Positions 29,001 through 36,114 of a stretch of 64,000 bases of DNA are shown here, one piece after another. The notes beneath the pieces are model-generated. The model did not search any database. It saw nothing but the letters and a program-made list of their open reading frames with translations, and was not told where the DNA came from. Source of the DNA: Mycteria americana (lineage: Eukaryota; Chordata; Aves; Ciconiiformes; Ciconiidae); NCBI RefSeq assembly GCF_035582795.1, contig NC_134366.1:9426328-9490327 (forward strand), given 5' to 3'. The position numbers and the translations under genes were made by a program. Numbering within the stretch: the first letter of the stretch is position 1; each line of letters starts with the position of its first letter.

Positions 29001-32000
29001 CAGATATCCTGCTCAAAGTCCTTATGCTGTATTGCATTACTTTTTATCTCTTACTATATGAAATACTGGTTTTAACTGGTGTTGCCAAAGCATGATGGTT
29101 TGGGTTTACATCTTTTAGAAAAGCACGAAAAGCATTTATTAAAAAAAAATAATAGCTGACATCTACTCGTCACCCCCTATAAGGTGTGAGCAGCCAAGTG
29201 CACATCCCAATGGAATGGATTTAAAGCTGAAAGCCAGCAGCCCAATTCTCCCTCATTTGCCAAAGAACATCTAGGCACAATTCCAGACTTTTGTTTCCCT
29301 TCTAGTTCATGCTGCATATGTTTTAATAGGTAGTGGGTATGCAGTTATCCACCTGAATATATTACTTTTCTTTTTTCTTACTCTTGGATTTGTTTTGATT
29401 AGAGTGCTCACTTGTGCTAGGTAGGCCTGTTTTAATATTTATTGAGATAACTGGTTTTCCACGAAACCATTTGGAAACTTACGCTGATCAAAGCGTGCTC
29501 CTCCTCAGAAGATGAAGGAGGAAACTTCTTTTCAAAAATCAAGCTAGCATCCATTTGTATATGAAGAAGTAAACAGTGCCAAACACATCTGTATTTTTTG
29601 TATTAGTAACGGAACAACATTTCACTATAAGAACTGTTTTTAAAAGCTATTTGTGGAGTTCAATTTAGAATTTCTCCTTCCTGTCTCAGTTCAAAACACA
29701 ACCGGTAAATACTCCTCTTGTTCGGGTTGTTCCCAGGGTACCACAGAGGGCACCTGCAGAAGGGAGGGCAAGGGCACCCACGAAGAACGGGCCCCAAGCT
29801 CAGCACAACACACTTCCTCATTCTGACTCGGCTCTGCAGCCCAACCCAGGCAGGACTCTGCCCTCCGCAGTGCCTCGTGCTCCCAAGGGCTCACCAGCGC
29901 AGGCACCAGAGCAGACAGGAGCAAGCCCTGGCCTCCATGTAACACTGTGCCACACCAGCAAGCCATCCCAGAAACCAGAGCACCGGAGGGAACCGTGTTT
30001 AAACAGGCCAGCCGAAACAACTCAGATGCACGAGACTTCTCAATTCAGGCATGGCTCATGATGAGAAAGTGGCTCAGCAGCTTCCAGCATGACCTGATCT
30101 GGGAAGCAGTGTAACTACTTCTGTGTAGTGCTGTGCCTGACCTTATCAACTCCGCCACAGCCACCTTCGGTGTCTGCCTACAACCCAGAGAAGCCACCCA
30201 GAAACAGAGGAGCATTTAGTGTACCTCATTTAGAGCAACTCGAAGCCTTAAGACAATGACACTAACTGCTAAGAATAAAACTTAACATAAGAAAGAAAAC
30301 TAGCTTAAGACCATGCTCATTTACTCACTCTATGGGAATACCGCTGATTGTCTTGCTATATCAACACATAACTAACTACATGCCTTTTGGGACAGTATTT
30401 ATATGATAAATTATATACACGAGTTCTATTGGTTTTTTGCACTCATCTTCATACACATAATAATATTGGTGCTATAAGTTTATTTTAAATACAGGAATTG
30501 TATTTAAAATATTATTTTAAATACAATTTAAATTGGAGGAATATTTGGAGGAATTGGAGGAATTTTTGGAGGAATATTTGGAGGAATTCTTGCAATTGGA
30601 GGAACTGCAGGAATATTCAACCTCTAACACAGTCAAAAATTTTATGTCTAAGGACCTTGGGTTTTTTTTCCCCGCTCTTTAACTATATTCCTAGACTGTA
30701 TTTTTTTTAGCATATAATCCTATTCCTACAAATAAAAACCATCTCAACAGGTCAGTGCCTACATCTCAACTTCACTTAAAGGCCTACAAGACTCAGTGAA
30801 TGCCAGGACATGCGATTCAAGGAGCCCAATGCTGAACAAAGATTTGACTGCAGCAACTACCAAAGCAGCCCAGACTTCAGTTTCAGTGTGAAACACGTAG
30901 GAATCCGTTCGCACGAAGGTGCTGTCCTAAAGCTAGATATGGTACACTTCAAACGCTTGTCTAATTGGACATGCCACAGAAGCTTCTTTTTTAACCACGT
31001 TCACCCAGCGTGACTGGGTGTTATTAACTGTAGGGCCAACTTCGTCATCTAGGGTATGGCCCTAGGCCACAGTAGGCCAACCTTGTCATCCAGGGTATCG
31101 CCCTAGGCCAGAGGGCTGGATGGTCATTTGTCAGCACCTTCTGCTCCTCGCCTCCTCTGGATCAGGGCAGAGAACACACAGAGATGACACCTCCAACCAC
31201 ATCAGCACCTCTGTGCACCCAACGGGTCTGGAAGGTCCTGGGGCGGGCACCAGAGCCCCGGGTCTCCTGGGATGTGCCCTCCTGTGGGGCTCACACCCAG
31301 GCGGGAGGGGCGGGGAGCGGGCTGGCGGGCACGTCCGTGTGGGGAGGGAAGAGCCAGCCGAGCCGTCCTTCGCGAAGCCTCCCCGCGCCGAGAGCGGCCT
31401 GTCACTGTCCCCGTCCTGAATCCGGACGCAGCGCCGGGGCGGGGACGGGCGGGGTTGGGGCTGGGGCTGGGGCTGGCACGGCACAGCACGGCACGGCACG
31501 GCGGGACGCCGAGGGCGGGAGGGCCGGCGCGGGCCGCGCGCGGCCCTGCGGAGCGCCCCGCGGCCGGGGCGGGGGAGCGGCAGGCGGAGCCCCTGCCCCG
31601 CGCGGCGGCCGGCCCGGCCCGGCCCGGGCTGTAACAGGAAGTCCCTTCGCCCGCCCCTCCTCCGCTCAGGCGGCTACGGGGCCTGCGCGCCGGGGCCGCG
31701 GGCTCCCATGGCGGGTGGCGGCGAGCTGGCCCCGGGCACGGCCGTTACCGGCCGCTACCCCGCCCCGCCCCCCCCACCCCCCGTACTCCCTCAGGCGCGC
31801 GCGCTCCCCCCGCCCGCCTTCCCCGGGAGGCGGCAGGGCGCGTGCTGCGAAGTAGCGCGTGAGCCTCGAGCCCGCGCGGGAAGCGGCGGGGGGGGGTGGG
31901 GAAGGGGGAGAGGAGCTGGACCATGCCACAGTGCCCCCCCCGGGGGGGGGGGGGGCAGGAAGGAGCTGAGGGAAGGGGCGAGGGGGAGGGTGACCCGGTA

Positions 32001-32088
32001 CCTTGGGGTCGATGTCTCCCACCACGAAGAACTTGACATCTTTGAACATCTCCTCCGGGACTTTCAGCTCCTCCTCGTCCGCCGACAT
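1934..32088 (-). CDS. PAXIP1: PAXIP1 (PTIP), coding exons 1-15; 3' end outside window
   Basis: Fifteen exons were assembled by hand from conserved peptide blocks and GT/AG borders. Every junction keeps frame and the sum is 2664 nt, exactly 888 codons. Order of parts: BRCT1 (about residues 8-95), BRCT2 (about 96-185), a run of 13 Glu (191-203), a Ser/Asp-rich linker, a Gln-rich region (about 380-600), BRCT3 (about 605-700), BRCT4 (about 714-800) and the first part of BRCT5 (from about 865). The human protein is about 1069 residues, so roughly 180 C-terminal residues (rest of BRCT5 and BRCT6) lie at coordinates below 1. Family knowledge: PTIP is a nuclear scaffold of the KMT2C/KMT2D H3K4 methyltransferase complex and is recruited to DNA damage through phosphopeptide-binding BRCT pairs (ATM/ATR signalling, 53BP1). 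No frameshift or stop interrupts the exons, so the gene looks intact. Confidence 0.97.
2037..2405 (-). other. PAXIP1: PAXIP1 intron 14
   Basis: 369 bp, ordinary GT-AG intron. Nothing else seen. Confidence 0.8.
2406..2473 (-). CDS. PAXIP1: PAXIP1 coding exon 14 (linker before BRCT5)
   Basis: 68 nt (residues 832-853 plus two bases): [14 protein letters not shown], then LQPPSKRA. Acceptor ttcag, donor AG/gtaaga. Corresponds to the basic linker RLP-K-KQNE...PSSKRAR of mammalian PTIP; KRAR may act as part of a nuclear localisation signal (inference). Confidence 0.9.
2474..5113 (-). other. PAXIP1: PAXIP1 intron 13
   Basis: 2.6 kb of AT-rich intron. At 4434-4460 three 9-nt copies of CATGTTTCR stand in tandem. 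Otherwise nothing recognised. Confidence 0.7.
5114..5157 (-). CDS. PAXIP1: PAXIP1 coding exon 13 (44-nt microexon)
   Basis: 44 nt: completes Asp817, then [14 protein letters not shown] (to residue 831). Acceptor ctag, donor ATG/gtatgt. Only 134 bp downstream of exon 12. Matches the conserved linker between BRCT4 and BRCT5. Confidence 0.92.
5292..5476 (-). CDS. PAXIP1: PAXIP1 coding exon 12 (end of BRCT4)
   Basis: 185 nt: completes Glu755, then [20 protein letters not shown] and on to QHLVLNLL plus one base (to residue 816). Acceptor ataag, donor G/gtaaga. Contains the BRCT4 tryptophan motif ([12 protein letters not shown]) and the conserved tail [10 protein letters not shown]. Confidence 0.97.
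5477..6034 (-). other. PAXIP1: PAXIP1 intron 11
   Basis: 558 bp, GT-AG. Contains a homopolymer A run at about 5740-5756. Nothing else seen. Confidence 0.8.
6035..6156 (-). CDS. PAXIP1: PAXIP1 coding exon 11 (start of BRCT4)
   Basis: 122 nt (residues 715-754 plus two bases): [20 protein letters not shown], then [20 protein letters not shown]. Acceptor tgcag, donor GA/gtaagt. Nearly identical to vertebrate PTIP BRCT4, the module that with BRCT3 is reported to bind phosphorylated 53BP1. Confidence 0.97.
6157..7568 (-). other. PAXIP1: PAXIP1 intron 10
   Basis: 1.4 kb intron. Holds an 11-bp perfect inverted repeat at 6740-6765 (see separate entry). A tiny exon-like segment at about 6204-6216 was examined and rejected. 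Confidence 0.7.
6740..6765. repeat. Perfect hairpin, 11-bp arms, 4-nt loop
   Basis: CCATTCTCTCC at 6740-6750 is the exact reverse complement of GGAGAGAATGG at 6755-6765, separated by AAAA. It lies inside PAXIP1 intron 10. Function unknown; it may be chance or a relic of a repeat. Confidence 0.8.
7569..7706 (-). CDS. PAXIP1: PAXIP1 coding exon 10 (end of BRCT3)
   Basis: 46 codons (residues 669-714): [20 protein letters not shown], then KKMVPPHR and a Pro/Gly-rich tail ending KPCSQH. Acceptor tcatag, donor CAT/gtaaga. It contains the BRCT3 tryptophan helix (AHWLN). The true frame here is shorter than a competing open frame on the same strand, which is a shadow. Phase 0 at both ends. Confidence 0.95.
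7707..9114 (-). other. PAXIP1: PAXIP1 introns 8 and 9 (exon 9 lies between)
   Basis: Intron 9 is 7707-8043 and intron 8 is 8140-9114. Both are AT-rich GT-AG introns with no recognised element besides short A runs near 8270-8330. Confidence 0.7.
8044..8139 (-). CDS. PAXIP1: PAXIP1 coding exon 9 (BRCT3)
   Basis: 32 codons (residues 637-668): [17 protein letters not shown], then [15 protein letters not shown]. Acceptor accag, donor CAG/gtaagc, phase 0 at both ends. The HGG turn and CTHLLC strand are BRCT signatures. Confidence 0.96.
9115..9209 (-). CDS. PAXIP1: PAXIP1 coding exon 8 (start of BRCT3)
   Basis: 95 nt (completes Ile605, then residues 606-636): [17 protein letters not shown]...LLATWKR. 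Acceptor ttccag, donor CGG/gtaaga. It opens BRCT3 ([11 protein letters not shown] is the first strand). A second AG lies six bases inside the exon, but only the upstream AG restores the conserved Ile-Pro-Glu-Glu frame with exon 7. Confidence 0.94.
9210..10036 (-). other. PAXIP1: PAXIP1 intron 7
   Basis: 827 bp. The donor is GTTAGT, a weaker match than the other donors. No repeat recognised. Confidence 0.75.
10037..10760 (-). CDS. PAXIP1: PAXIP1 coding exon 7 (glutamine-rich region)
   Basis: 724 nt (residues 364 to 605, last codon split). Starts [15 protein letters not shown] and ends FGHDPAAE plus one base; acceptor tctag, donor A/gttagt. Most residues are Gln, interspersed with His, Leu, Pro and Phe. 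The longest pure Gln run is about seven, and CAG is mixed with CAA and other codons, so long uninterrupted CAG tracts are absent. The Gln-rich segment is characteristic of PTIP between its N- and C-terminal BRCT groups. The long Ala/Val-rich and Ser/Asn-rich frames over the same bases are artefacts of the repeat. Confidence 0.96.
10761..13606 (-). other. PAXIP1: PAXIP1 intron 6
   Basis: 2.8 kb AT-rich intron with an A homopolymer at about 11335-11353. No gene or classified repeat seen. Confidence 0.7.
13607..14251 (-). CDS. PAXIP1: PAXIP1 coding exon 6 (end of BRCT2, acidic tract, linker)
   Basis: 215 codons (residues 149-363), acceptor cccag, donor CAT/gtaagt. It begins [10 protein letters not shown] and holds the BRCT2 tryptophan helix ([11 protein letters not shown]). 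Next comes a run of 13 Glu (residues 191-203) with mixed GAG/GAA codons, then a Ser/Asp-rich segment ([16 protein letters not shown]) with several SP and SQ sites, then a conserved linker ([31 protein letters not shown]). Phase 0 at both ends. Confidence 0.97.
15890..15925. repeat. Poly-C tract (20 C plus a shorter run)
   Basis: A run of about eight C, a short spacer and then 20 consecutive C at 15906-15925. Such runs are unstable and error-prone in sequencing, so the exact length is uncertain. Confidence 0.85.
16640..17542 (+). mobile_element. CR1 LINE, 5'-truncated copy with its 3' end
   Basis: Non-LTR retrotransposon of the CR1 family, the dominant LINE of birds. Broken frames still spell the C-terminal part of the CR1 reverse-transcriptase [79 protein letters not shown]. 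At least one stop (about 16820) and frameshifts (about 17070 and 17380) separate them, so the copy is dead. The 3' UTR ends in the CR1-type motif ATTCTATGA at about 17533-17541. It is antisense to PAXIP1 inside intron 5 and is truncated at the 5' end, as is typical for CR1. Confidence 0.92.
18130..18243 (-). CDS. PAXIP1: PAXIP1 coding exon 5 (BRCT2)
   Basis: 38 codons (residues 111-148), starting [18 protein letters not shown] and ending LIVPEPKG; acceptor tttag, donor gtaaga, phase 0 at both ends. The GG turn and the CTHLIV strand are typical BRCT core elements. Confidence 0.96.
18244..19258 (-). other. PAXIP1: PAXIP1 intron 4
   Basis: 1.0 kb, canonical GT-AG U2-type intron. No repeat recognised. 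Confidence 0.75.
19259..19322 (-). CDS. PAXIP1: PAXIP1 coding exon 4 (BRCT1-BRCT2 junction)
   Basis: 64 nt: one base completing the split proline, then [21 protein letters not shown] (residues 90-110), with donor CAG/gtaaga. It closes BRCT1 and starts the first strand of BRCT2 (IFFGVTACL). This exon was too short to stand out as an open frame and was found by homology. Confidence 0.95.
19323..19344 (-). other. PAXIP1: U12-type branch site and acceptor of PAXIP1 intron 3
   Basis: Upstream of exon 4 the minus strand reads ATCCTTGAC, then 14 nt from the branch A (position 19337) to the terminal AG. This fits the U12 branch consensus TTCCTTRAC, with one mismatch at the first base, and its typical short distance to the acceptor. 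No long polypyrimidine tract is present. Confidence 0.8.
24165..24176 (-). other. PAXIP1: U12-type 5' splice site of PAXIP1 intron 3
   Basis: Immediately after exon 3 the minus strand reads GTATCCTTTAAG. The first nine bases match the minor-spliceosome donor consensus (RTATCCTTT) at every position, and a U2-type GTRAGT is absent. The matching branch site lies next to the acceptor 4.85 kb away. Confidence 0.85.
24177..24220 (-). CDS. PAXIP1: PAXIP1 coding exon 3 (44-nt microexon, BRCT1)
   Basis: A 44-nt exon (residues 75-88 plus two bases) reading [14 protein letters not shown]. It carries the BRCT1 tryptophan motif (SWVILSV). The acceptor is tttcag. The donor is GTATCCTTT, the 5' splice signal of a U12-type intron. 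It ends in phase 2; the split proline codon (CC/T) is completed by exon 4. Confidence 0.93.
24221..26191 (-). other. PAXIP1: PAXIP1 intron 2
   Basis: 2.0 kb intron, donor GTGAAT, acceptor TTTCAG. Nothing else recognised. Confidence 0.75.
26192..26326 (-). CDS. PAXIP1: PAXIP1 coding exon 2 (BRCT1)
   Basis: 45 codons (residues 30-74), from [15 protein letters not shown] to FDLPVVK, with acceptor ttag and donor gtgaat. It encodes the middle of BRCT1, including [16 protein letters not shown], which is nearly invariant in vertebrate PTIP. Phase 0 at both ends, 5.7 kb downstream of exon 1. Confidence 0.96.
27661..27713. repeat. 17-bp direct repeat pair, 36-bp spacing
   Basis: AAAACCTGCTAGGGACA occurs at 27661-27677 and again exactly at 27697-27713. 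Short local duplication in PAXIP1 intron 1; significance unknown. Confidence 0.85.
29710..30050. other. GC-elevated block in PAXIP1 intron 1
   Basis: About 340 bp clearly richer in G and C than the flanking intron, open on both strands for 60-110 codons but with no recognisable protein. It could be an unclassified repeat insertion. No target duplication was identified. Confidence 0.35.
30496..30528. repeat. Perfect AT-rich hairpin, 15-bp arms, 3-nt loop
   Basis: AATTGTATTTAAAAT (30496-30510) is the exact reverse complement of 30514-30528, with a 3-nt loop. It lies immediately before the GGAGGAAT minisatellite. Confidence 0.85.
30533..30618 (+). repeat. GGAGGAATATTT minisatellite
   Basis: Eight or so GGAGGAA units separated by TATTT, TT or TTTTT spacers, giving a variable 9-12 bp period, and degrading at the 3' side (GGAACTGCAGGAATATTC). 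Located in PAXIP1 intron 1. Confidence 0.85.
31031..31113 (+). repeat. 42-bp tandem duplication
   Basis: 31031-31072 and 31073-31113 are two imperfect copies (TAGGGCCAAC..., TAGGCCAACC...), each ending in a small inverted motif around CCCTAGGCC. Located at the edge of the CpG island in intron 1. Confidence 0.8.
31451..31472 (+). promoter_or_regulatory. Potential G-quadruplex, four GGGG tracts with 2-nt loops
   Basis: Four GGGG tracts separated by TT, CT and CT (31451-31472): a GGGGCT-type hexanucleotide repeat. On the plus strand, so it is on the non-template side for PAXIP1 C-rich pre-mRNA. Folding is inferred from pattern only. Confidence 0.7.
31475..31499 (+). repeat. GGCAC pentanucleotide repeat, five copies
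   Basis: Five consecutive 5-nt units, one with a single substitution (AGCAC), directly after the G-quadruplex motif. Confidence 0.8.
31607..31627 (+). repeat. GGCCC pentanucleotide repeat
   Basis: Short GGCCC array within the CpG island, about 110 bp downstream of the GGCAC array. Part of the same cluster of short GC repeats. Confidence 0.6.
31934..31955. repeat. C8-G14 homopolymer junction
   Basis: Eight C followed directly by 14 G, a self-complementary tract 47 bp inside intron 1. Likely unstable; its length may be unreliable. Confidence 0.8.
32002..32088 (-). CDS. PAXIP1: PAXIP1 coding exon 1 (start codon)
   Basis: 29 codons, starting [15 protein letters not shown] and ending GDIDPK at the donor AAG/gtaccg. 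The ATG at 32088 has A at -3 and sits in a CpG island. The block KVPEEMF...VGDIDP is the conserved PTIP N-terminus and opens BRCT1. The reading frame stays open upstream into the GC-rich 5' UTR, but homology begins only at this Met, so it was chosen as the start. Ends in phase 0. Confidence 0.95.
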
Positions 32089-33499
32089 GGTCCCGGCCGC
32101 CAGCACCGCGCCCCCTCCCCGATATCCCCCGCGCTCACTGTGGAGAGCGGCCGGGGCCCGGGTCTCCCGTCCCCTCCCCCCGCCGAGCCGCCGAACCGCG
32201 CGAGCAAGGCGCGCGCTGCGGGACACACCATCCCCCGCCGGGACGCAGGGGAGGTGGAAAGGGGAGGGGAGAGCCGCCCGGGCAAAGCGGCTCCCCCCGC
32301 CCGATCAGCCACCCCCGCTGCCGCAGGACAGCGCCCGCTCCTGATCCACGGGCGCTATCTCTGCTCCTCCCCCTCTCTCCGAACCGGACCGGGAGCCAGC
32401 ATCCGGGTCCGACGCTCCCCCCCGTACGGAACGCAATGGACTCGCCCCGAACGACAGAGGCGGGCAGCGGGGACACCCGCACCCGCCCATCGGCAAACAG
32501 GCGAGGGAAGGGGGGAGGGGAGCGCCCCGCCCTCCAGCCCCGCCTCTCAGGGCCGCCCCAGGCCCCGCCCCGCCGCCCCAGGCTCCGCCCCCCGTCCCGC
32601 CGCGGGGGCGCCGACGACGATCGCTGCGGGTCCCCTCGGCCGCCGGCGCCCGCTCCTGCCCCGGCTCCGCCTCGCCTCCCCCCGCACCCCGCAGGCGGAC
32701 ACCCCGGCCGGCCCCCACAGGGCCGAGGGGAGCAGGGGGTGACGGCCAGCGGTCCTCCCAGATGGCAGGTTTCAGTGTCCCCCCTCAGTCCTGGTGCCCG
32801 AGCTGAGCCTTGCGCGGCTCTGAGGGCCCGAGCGCGGCTGGAGCCGCACTCCTCGTACCCAAAGCCACGGGGAAAGCAAGGAGTCGGGGCCTGTGGTACT
32901 CCCATTTTCTTCACTATTCCAGGTTTTCGTCTCTATTCATTGGGGGAAATCTAGCAACAGCCAGCGACTTACCACTGCAAGCAGTGACAGACAATACACT
33001 CTACACTGTATACGCTGTACGCAAGTTACAACATTTTGCGGTGTCCAGTTTCAAGCCTTTTTTTCAATTCATCAGGAACCTTTCAGAATCCAATCCTTTC
33101 CCAAAAAAAACCACGTTAGCCCTTCCGGCTGGGAGTGTCTGCAAAGCCAATAGGCGTAATACGTATTCCAGCATCCAACTCATTAATGAACATACTGACT
33201 ACTACCGAAATCAGACATTTTCTCTCAAAAGCCTACTCAAAGCATCCTTCTATGTTGAAAGTAAACCATTCAAACCTAGAGGGGGATGTATGTTACCTAA
33301 CTTTAGATAATTGATCAGCAAACAGAAATCATCACTTTACCTTCATATAAATTATAGTCAACAGAGAGAAATGAGCACTTTCAGAGCCTGATTCATCTGG
33401 CGTATTTTAAACATCTGTGCATTGTCAGATAAATCTTGCCCCTGCACTATGCTTTCCAAAGGAGTTTTGAACCCCTCATAATACTTCTACATGGACAAT

Positions 33500-33700
33500 A
33501 TTTCCCTCCCATACTTAAGAGCAATGTTACGAGATGGCATCAAAGGGCTTACTCAAATAAAAATACAGGACACCTATTGTTTGCCTCCTAGCTACAAGGC
33601 CTGTCACACTTTCCCAGGAGAAAATTGGATTTCTTTAACCTGTTATTCTTGAAACATAGCTGGTGGAGACTATTAATCTGTTTACAAGCAACTTATTATT
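33500..33700 (-). mobile_element. Probable ancient CR1/LINE remnant
   Basis: The plus strand resembles the reverse complement of the CR1 reverse-transcriptase region (pattern ATCAAAGGGCTTACTCAAAT...GAGAAAATTGGATTTCTTTAACCTG), as recalled from bird CR1 sequences. Strongly diverged and without clear ends. A profile search is needed to confirm. Confidence 0.4.
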
Positions 33701-35719
33701 TATCCAGTATTTTGGGGGGAGTTTAAGTGAAATTTGTAGTATACAAGTTCCTAACTTCCTTCTCGTCCTTTTTCAAGGAAGGTGCTTCATCTGCCTTTCT
33801 CCTGGTCTCCTGGATCTCCACATGACATCTACCCCTTGCTACTCCAGCTATGTAAGAAATACCCAACGTATCACCTGTTCTTTTCCTACTACAGAAAGAG
33901 ATCTTACCCTTTGGTTGCAGGTTTTATTGTATCGCCCCCCAATTACAATTTACTTTTTTAGTGAAAACCAAGGTAAAAAGTCCTTAAACTTTTATATGGT
34001 ACACTTTTTTTCACAGTACAGGAAAAAAAGTAGAAATACCCATCTCCATTTAAATCTGTTTATCCCTTTCATTCAATAATTCATATTCTCATCTCACTTT
34101 CTATCTTTTCTAATAATTCTTGCTAAGGATCGTTTTCTTCTGCCCCAAGTATTTCCTGGACTGTCTTTGAAAAACACTTCTCTGAGCCTTGCCTTCCTTT
34201 ATAGCCGCTGTCCGGGCCCCCCAAGTCCAGCCCTTGCTTTTTTTGTTCCATAATTTTCACTCCTTCCAACTCCATTTTTGATCCACTTTGACTTCTTCCC
34301 ACTAAATTAGAACTACTTTGACCACAATCTTCATTCACCTGCAGCAAAATATTTTTCTTATTCTTCTTGATCTATCAGATATCATTAACACTATTGCTTC
34401 CCGAGTGTCCTTTCCTTTTGGATTTCAGTGCCTCTGTAATCACCTGCATCTTCCAGCACTGGTAATTCTCACCTCTTTCCTTTCACAAATATCGCTGTCT
34501 CTCAGGTTTCCCTTCTTTTGAGTTCTTTTCTCTTCATTATGTCATTCATTACTTGTCTTCATCTTCTTTCTCAGTGTGACTGCTAAATTGCCCCTTCTCA
34601 CAAGAGTACTTTCCTTATATCTAATCTCATAAGCTATTGCATATTCCCACTCCACACAAAGAAAACCAAAGTGATCTGTCCTCTTGATTTCTCTGCTCAG
34701 CCTATTTTCTTTGTTACACTAATGAGTTCCCCTGGACTTCCTATCCTTTAGATTTACCATAGCCACATTATTTTTAGGTTTTTGTACAACTCCAAGATTA
34801 CAAGTATTTCAAATCAGCCGCTATGCTAATACTGACAAAGAAGCGTAATGCAAACAACCAGCACACTTTGAATGTGATTTTTAATAATAATGTCCCTTCC
34901 CAAATCTTCAGCTGAAATTGTGCTATTGCAGCATCAGGTGGGGCCACTTTGGATCTTCTGTTTGTTCAGCTAGTCAAATCAGAAGAACATGAGATACATT
35001 TGGTATTTAAATCCCAACAATTTGAAAATTCTCTAAATATATCACATATTAGCAATACAAGGTCAGATTACTGCGTTAAATCACTGAAAATCATTGCAAA
35101 AGCAGCTTTCCACAAAAACATACCCATTAATAAGGTGTCAGCCTTAACCAGAATTGTTCTTTTGGACTAATTATGACAAAAATCCAAGAATAAAGTTTAA
35201 TTCCATCCACAGTATGGAAGTGTAATGCAATGTGAAAAAAAAAAGAGAGGTTAAGAATTAACTAAAATAGCTTTACCAAAAGAAATTGATTTTATAAATT
35301 CAGTCCTGGAAAGCAAAAATAAGGTTGTTGGGGCCCTGACCTGGGATGTGGGACATGGACATTTGGGTCTGTCCTCTTCCTGAATGGAGTAAAAGCAACT
35401 TCACTAAGGCACAAGGTAGGCATGGCAGCTGGATGCCTACATCCTCTGTAAGTTCTTTAACCACAGAGCTTTTGATAAAAATGGGAAGAATGAGACCCTT
35501 GCATCCTCCTTCCACCAAATGAATAAGCCCTGAAAGCAGCTCCTGACAGAGGCCCGCAGCTGTGCCTGGTGAAAGAAGAAGGACTTGGAAAATCTTGCCT
35601 GAGCTCAAATAGATGTCAGGTAGGTAACCAGCTGTGCGGCACAGCCAAAGCAAAGGCATTTCTATATGTGCCATGAAACAATGCGCAGCAGCGTGTCCAT
35701 AGAAACCTTGCCTGGTAGA

Positions 35720-35760
35720 AGTTTAGACACCTAACAGTTTTAGTGTTAGGTGTCTAAACT
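35720..35760. repeat. Perfect hairpin, 17-bp arms, 7-nt loop
   Basis: AGTTTAGACACCTAACA (35720-35736) and its exact reverse complement (35744-35760) flank a 7-nt loop. Might be the end structure of an old non-autonomous DNA transposon, since TTAGGTGYCTAA-like palindromes recur in ancient amniote repeats (inference). Confidence 0.9.
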
Positions 35761-36114
35761 CAGAAGTAATTTTGTAATCTCAGTATTGGATTTAGCATCA
35801 CATAGAGTGGCTGTTGTATTATCAGCAGTGATACTAATCTTCTCACATGGAAGCACCCTTTTTTTATCCACAGTTTTGTTGGCCTCAAGATGACCACTCC
35901 CAGGAGAAAAGACTACTCACGAGTCACAAATTCTTCCCCTTAATTATCTTCTAAATAAGCAGTAGAATTAAATTAATTAACTTATTTTTTACGTCTTTAT
36001 GTATTTCATGAGTCACCTGTCAACAAGTTATTTAAATTCTAGTAATTAGACTATTTCTAACAAAAATTGATAGCTCCAATTTCTGCATTCTGTGTGTGAT
36101 CTAGTTTATGAACC

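Larger units (their letters stand above)
26327..32001 (-). other. PAXIP1: PAXIP1 intron 1
   Basis: 5.7 kb intron. Its first 750 bp, next to exon 1, are inside the CpG island. Further in are a 17-bp direct repeat pair (27661-27713), a GC-elevated block of unknown origin (about 29710-30050), a hairpin plus minisatellite (30496-30618) and a 42-bp tandem duplication (31031-31113). Confidence 0.75.
31240..32880. promoter_or_regulatory. PAXIP1: CpG island and promoter region of PAXIP1
   Basis: About 1.6 kb of very high GC with dense CpG, spanning exon 1 (32002-32088), its 5' UTR and the 5' part of intron 1. No TATA box was seen near the start codon, which suits a housekeeping-type dispersed promoter. 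The long open frames on both strands here are a by-product of GC richness. The transcription start cannot be placed from sequence alone; it should lie within a few hundred bases above 32088. Confidence 0.8.
32881..36114. other. Intergenic DNA upstream of PAXIP1
   Basis: No protein gene supported. Contains a probable old CR1 remnant (about 33500-33700), a roughly 1-kb pyrimidine-rich stretch (about 33780-34780) and a perfect hairpin (35720-35760). Confidence 0.6.

Noticed and set aside
31184..32742. Long plus- and minus-strand frames (up to 344 codons) in the PAXIP1 CpG island
   Set aside because: Very high GC removes stop codons. The products are Pro/Arg/Gly/Ala-rich and match no family; only the 29 codons of exon 1 are supported.
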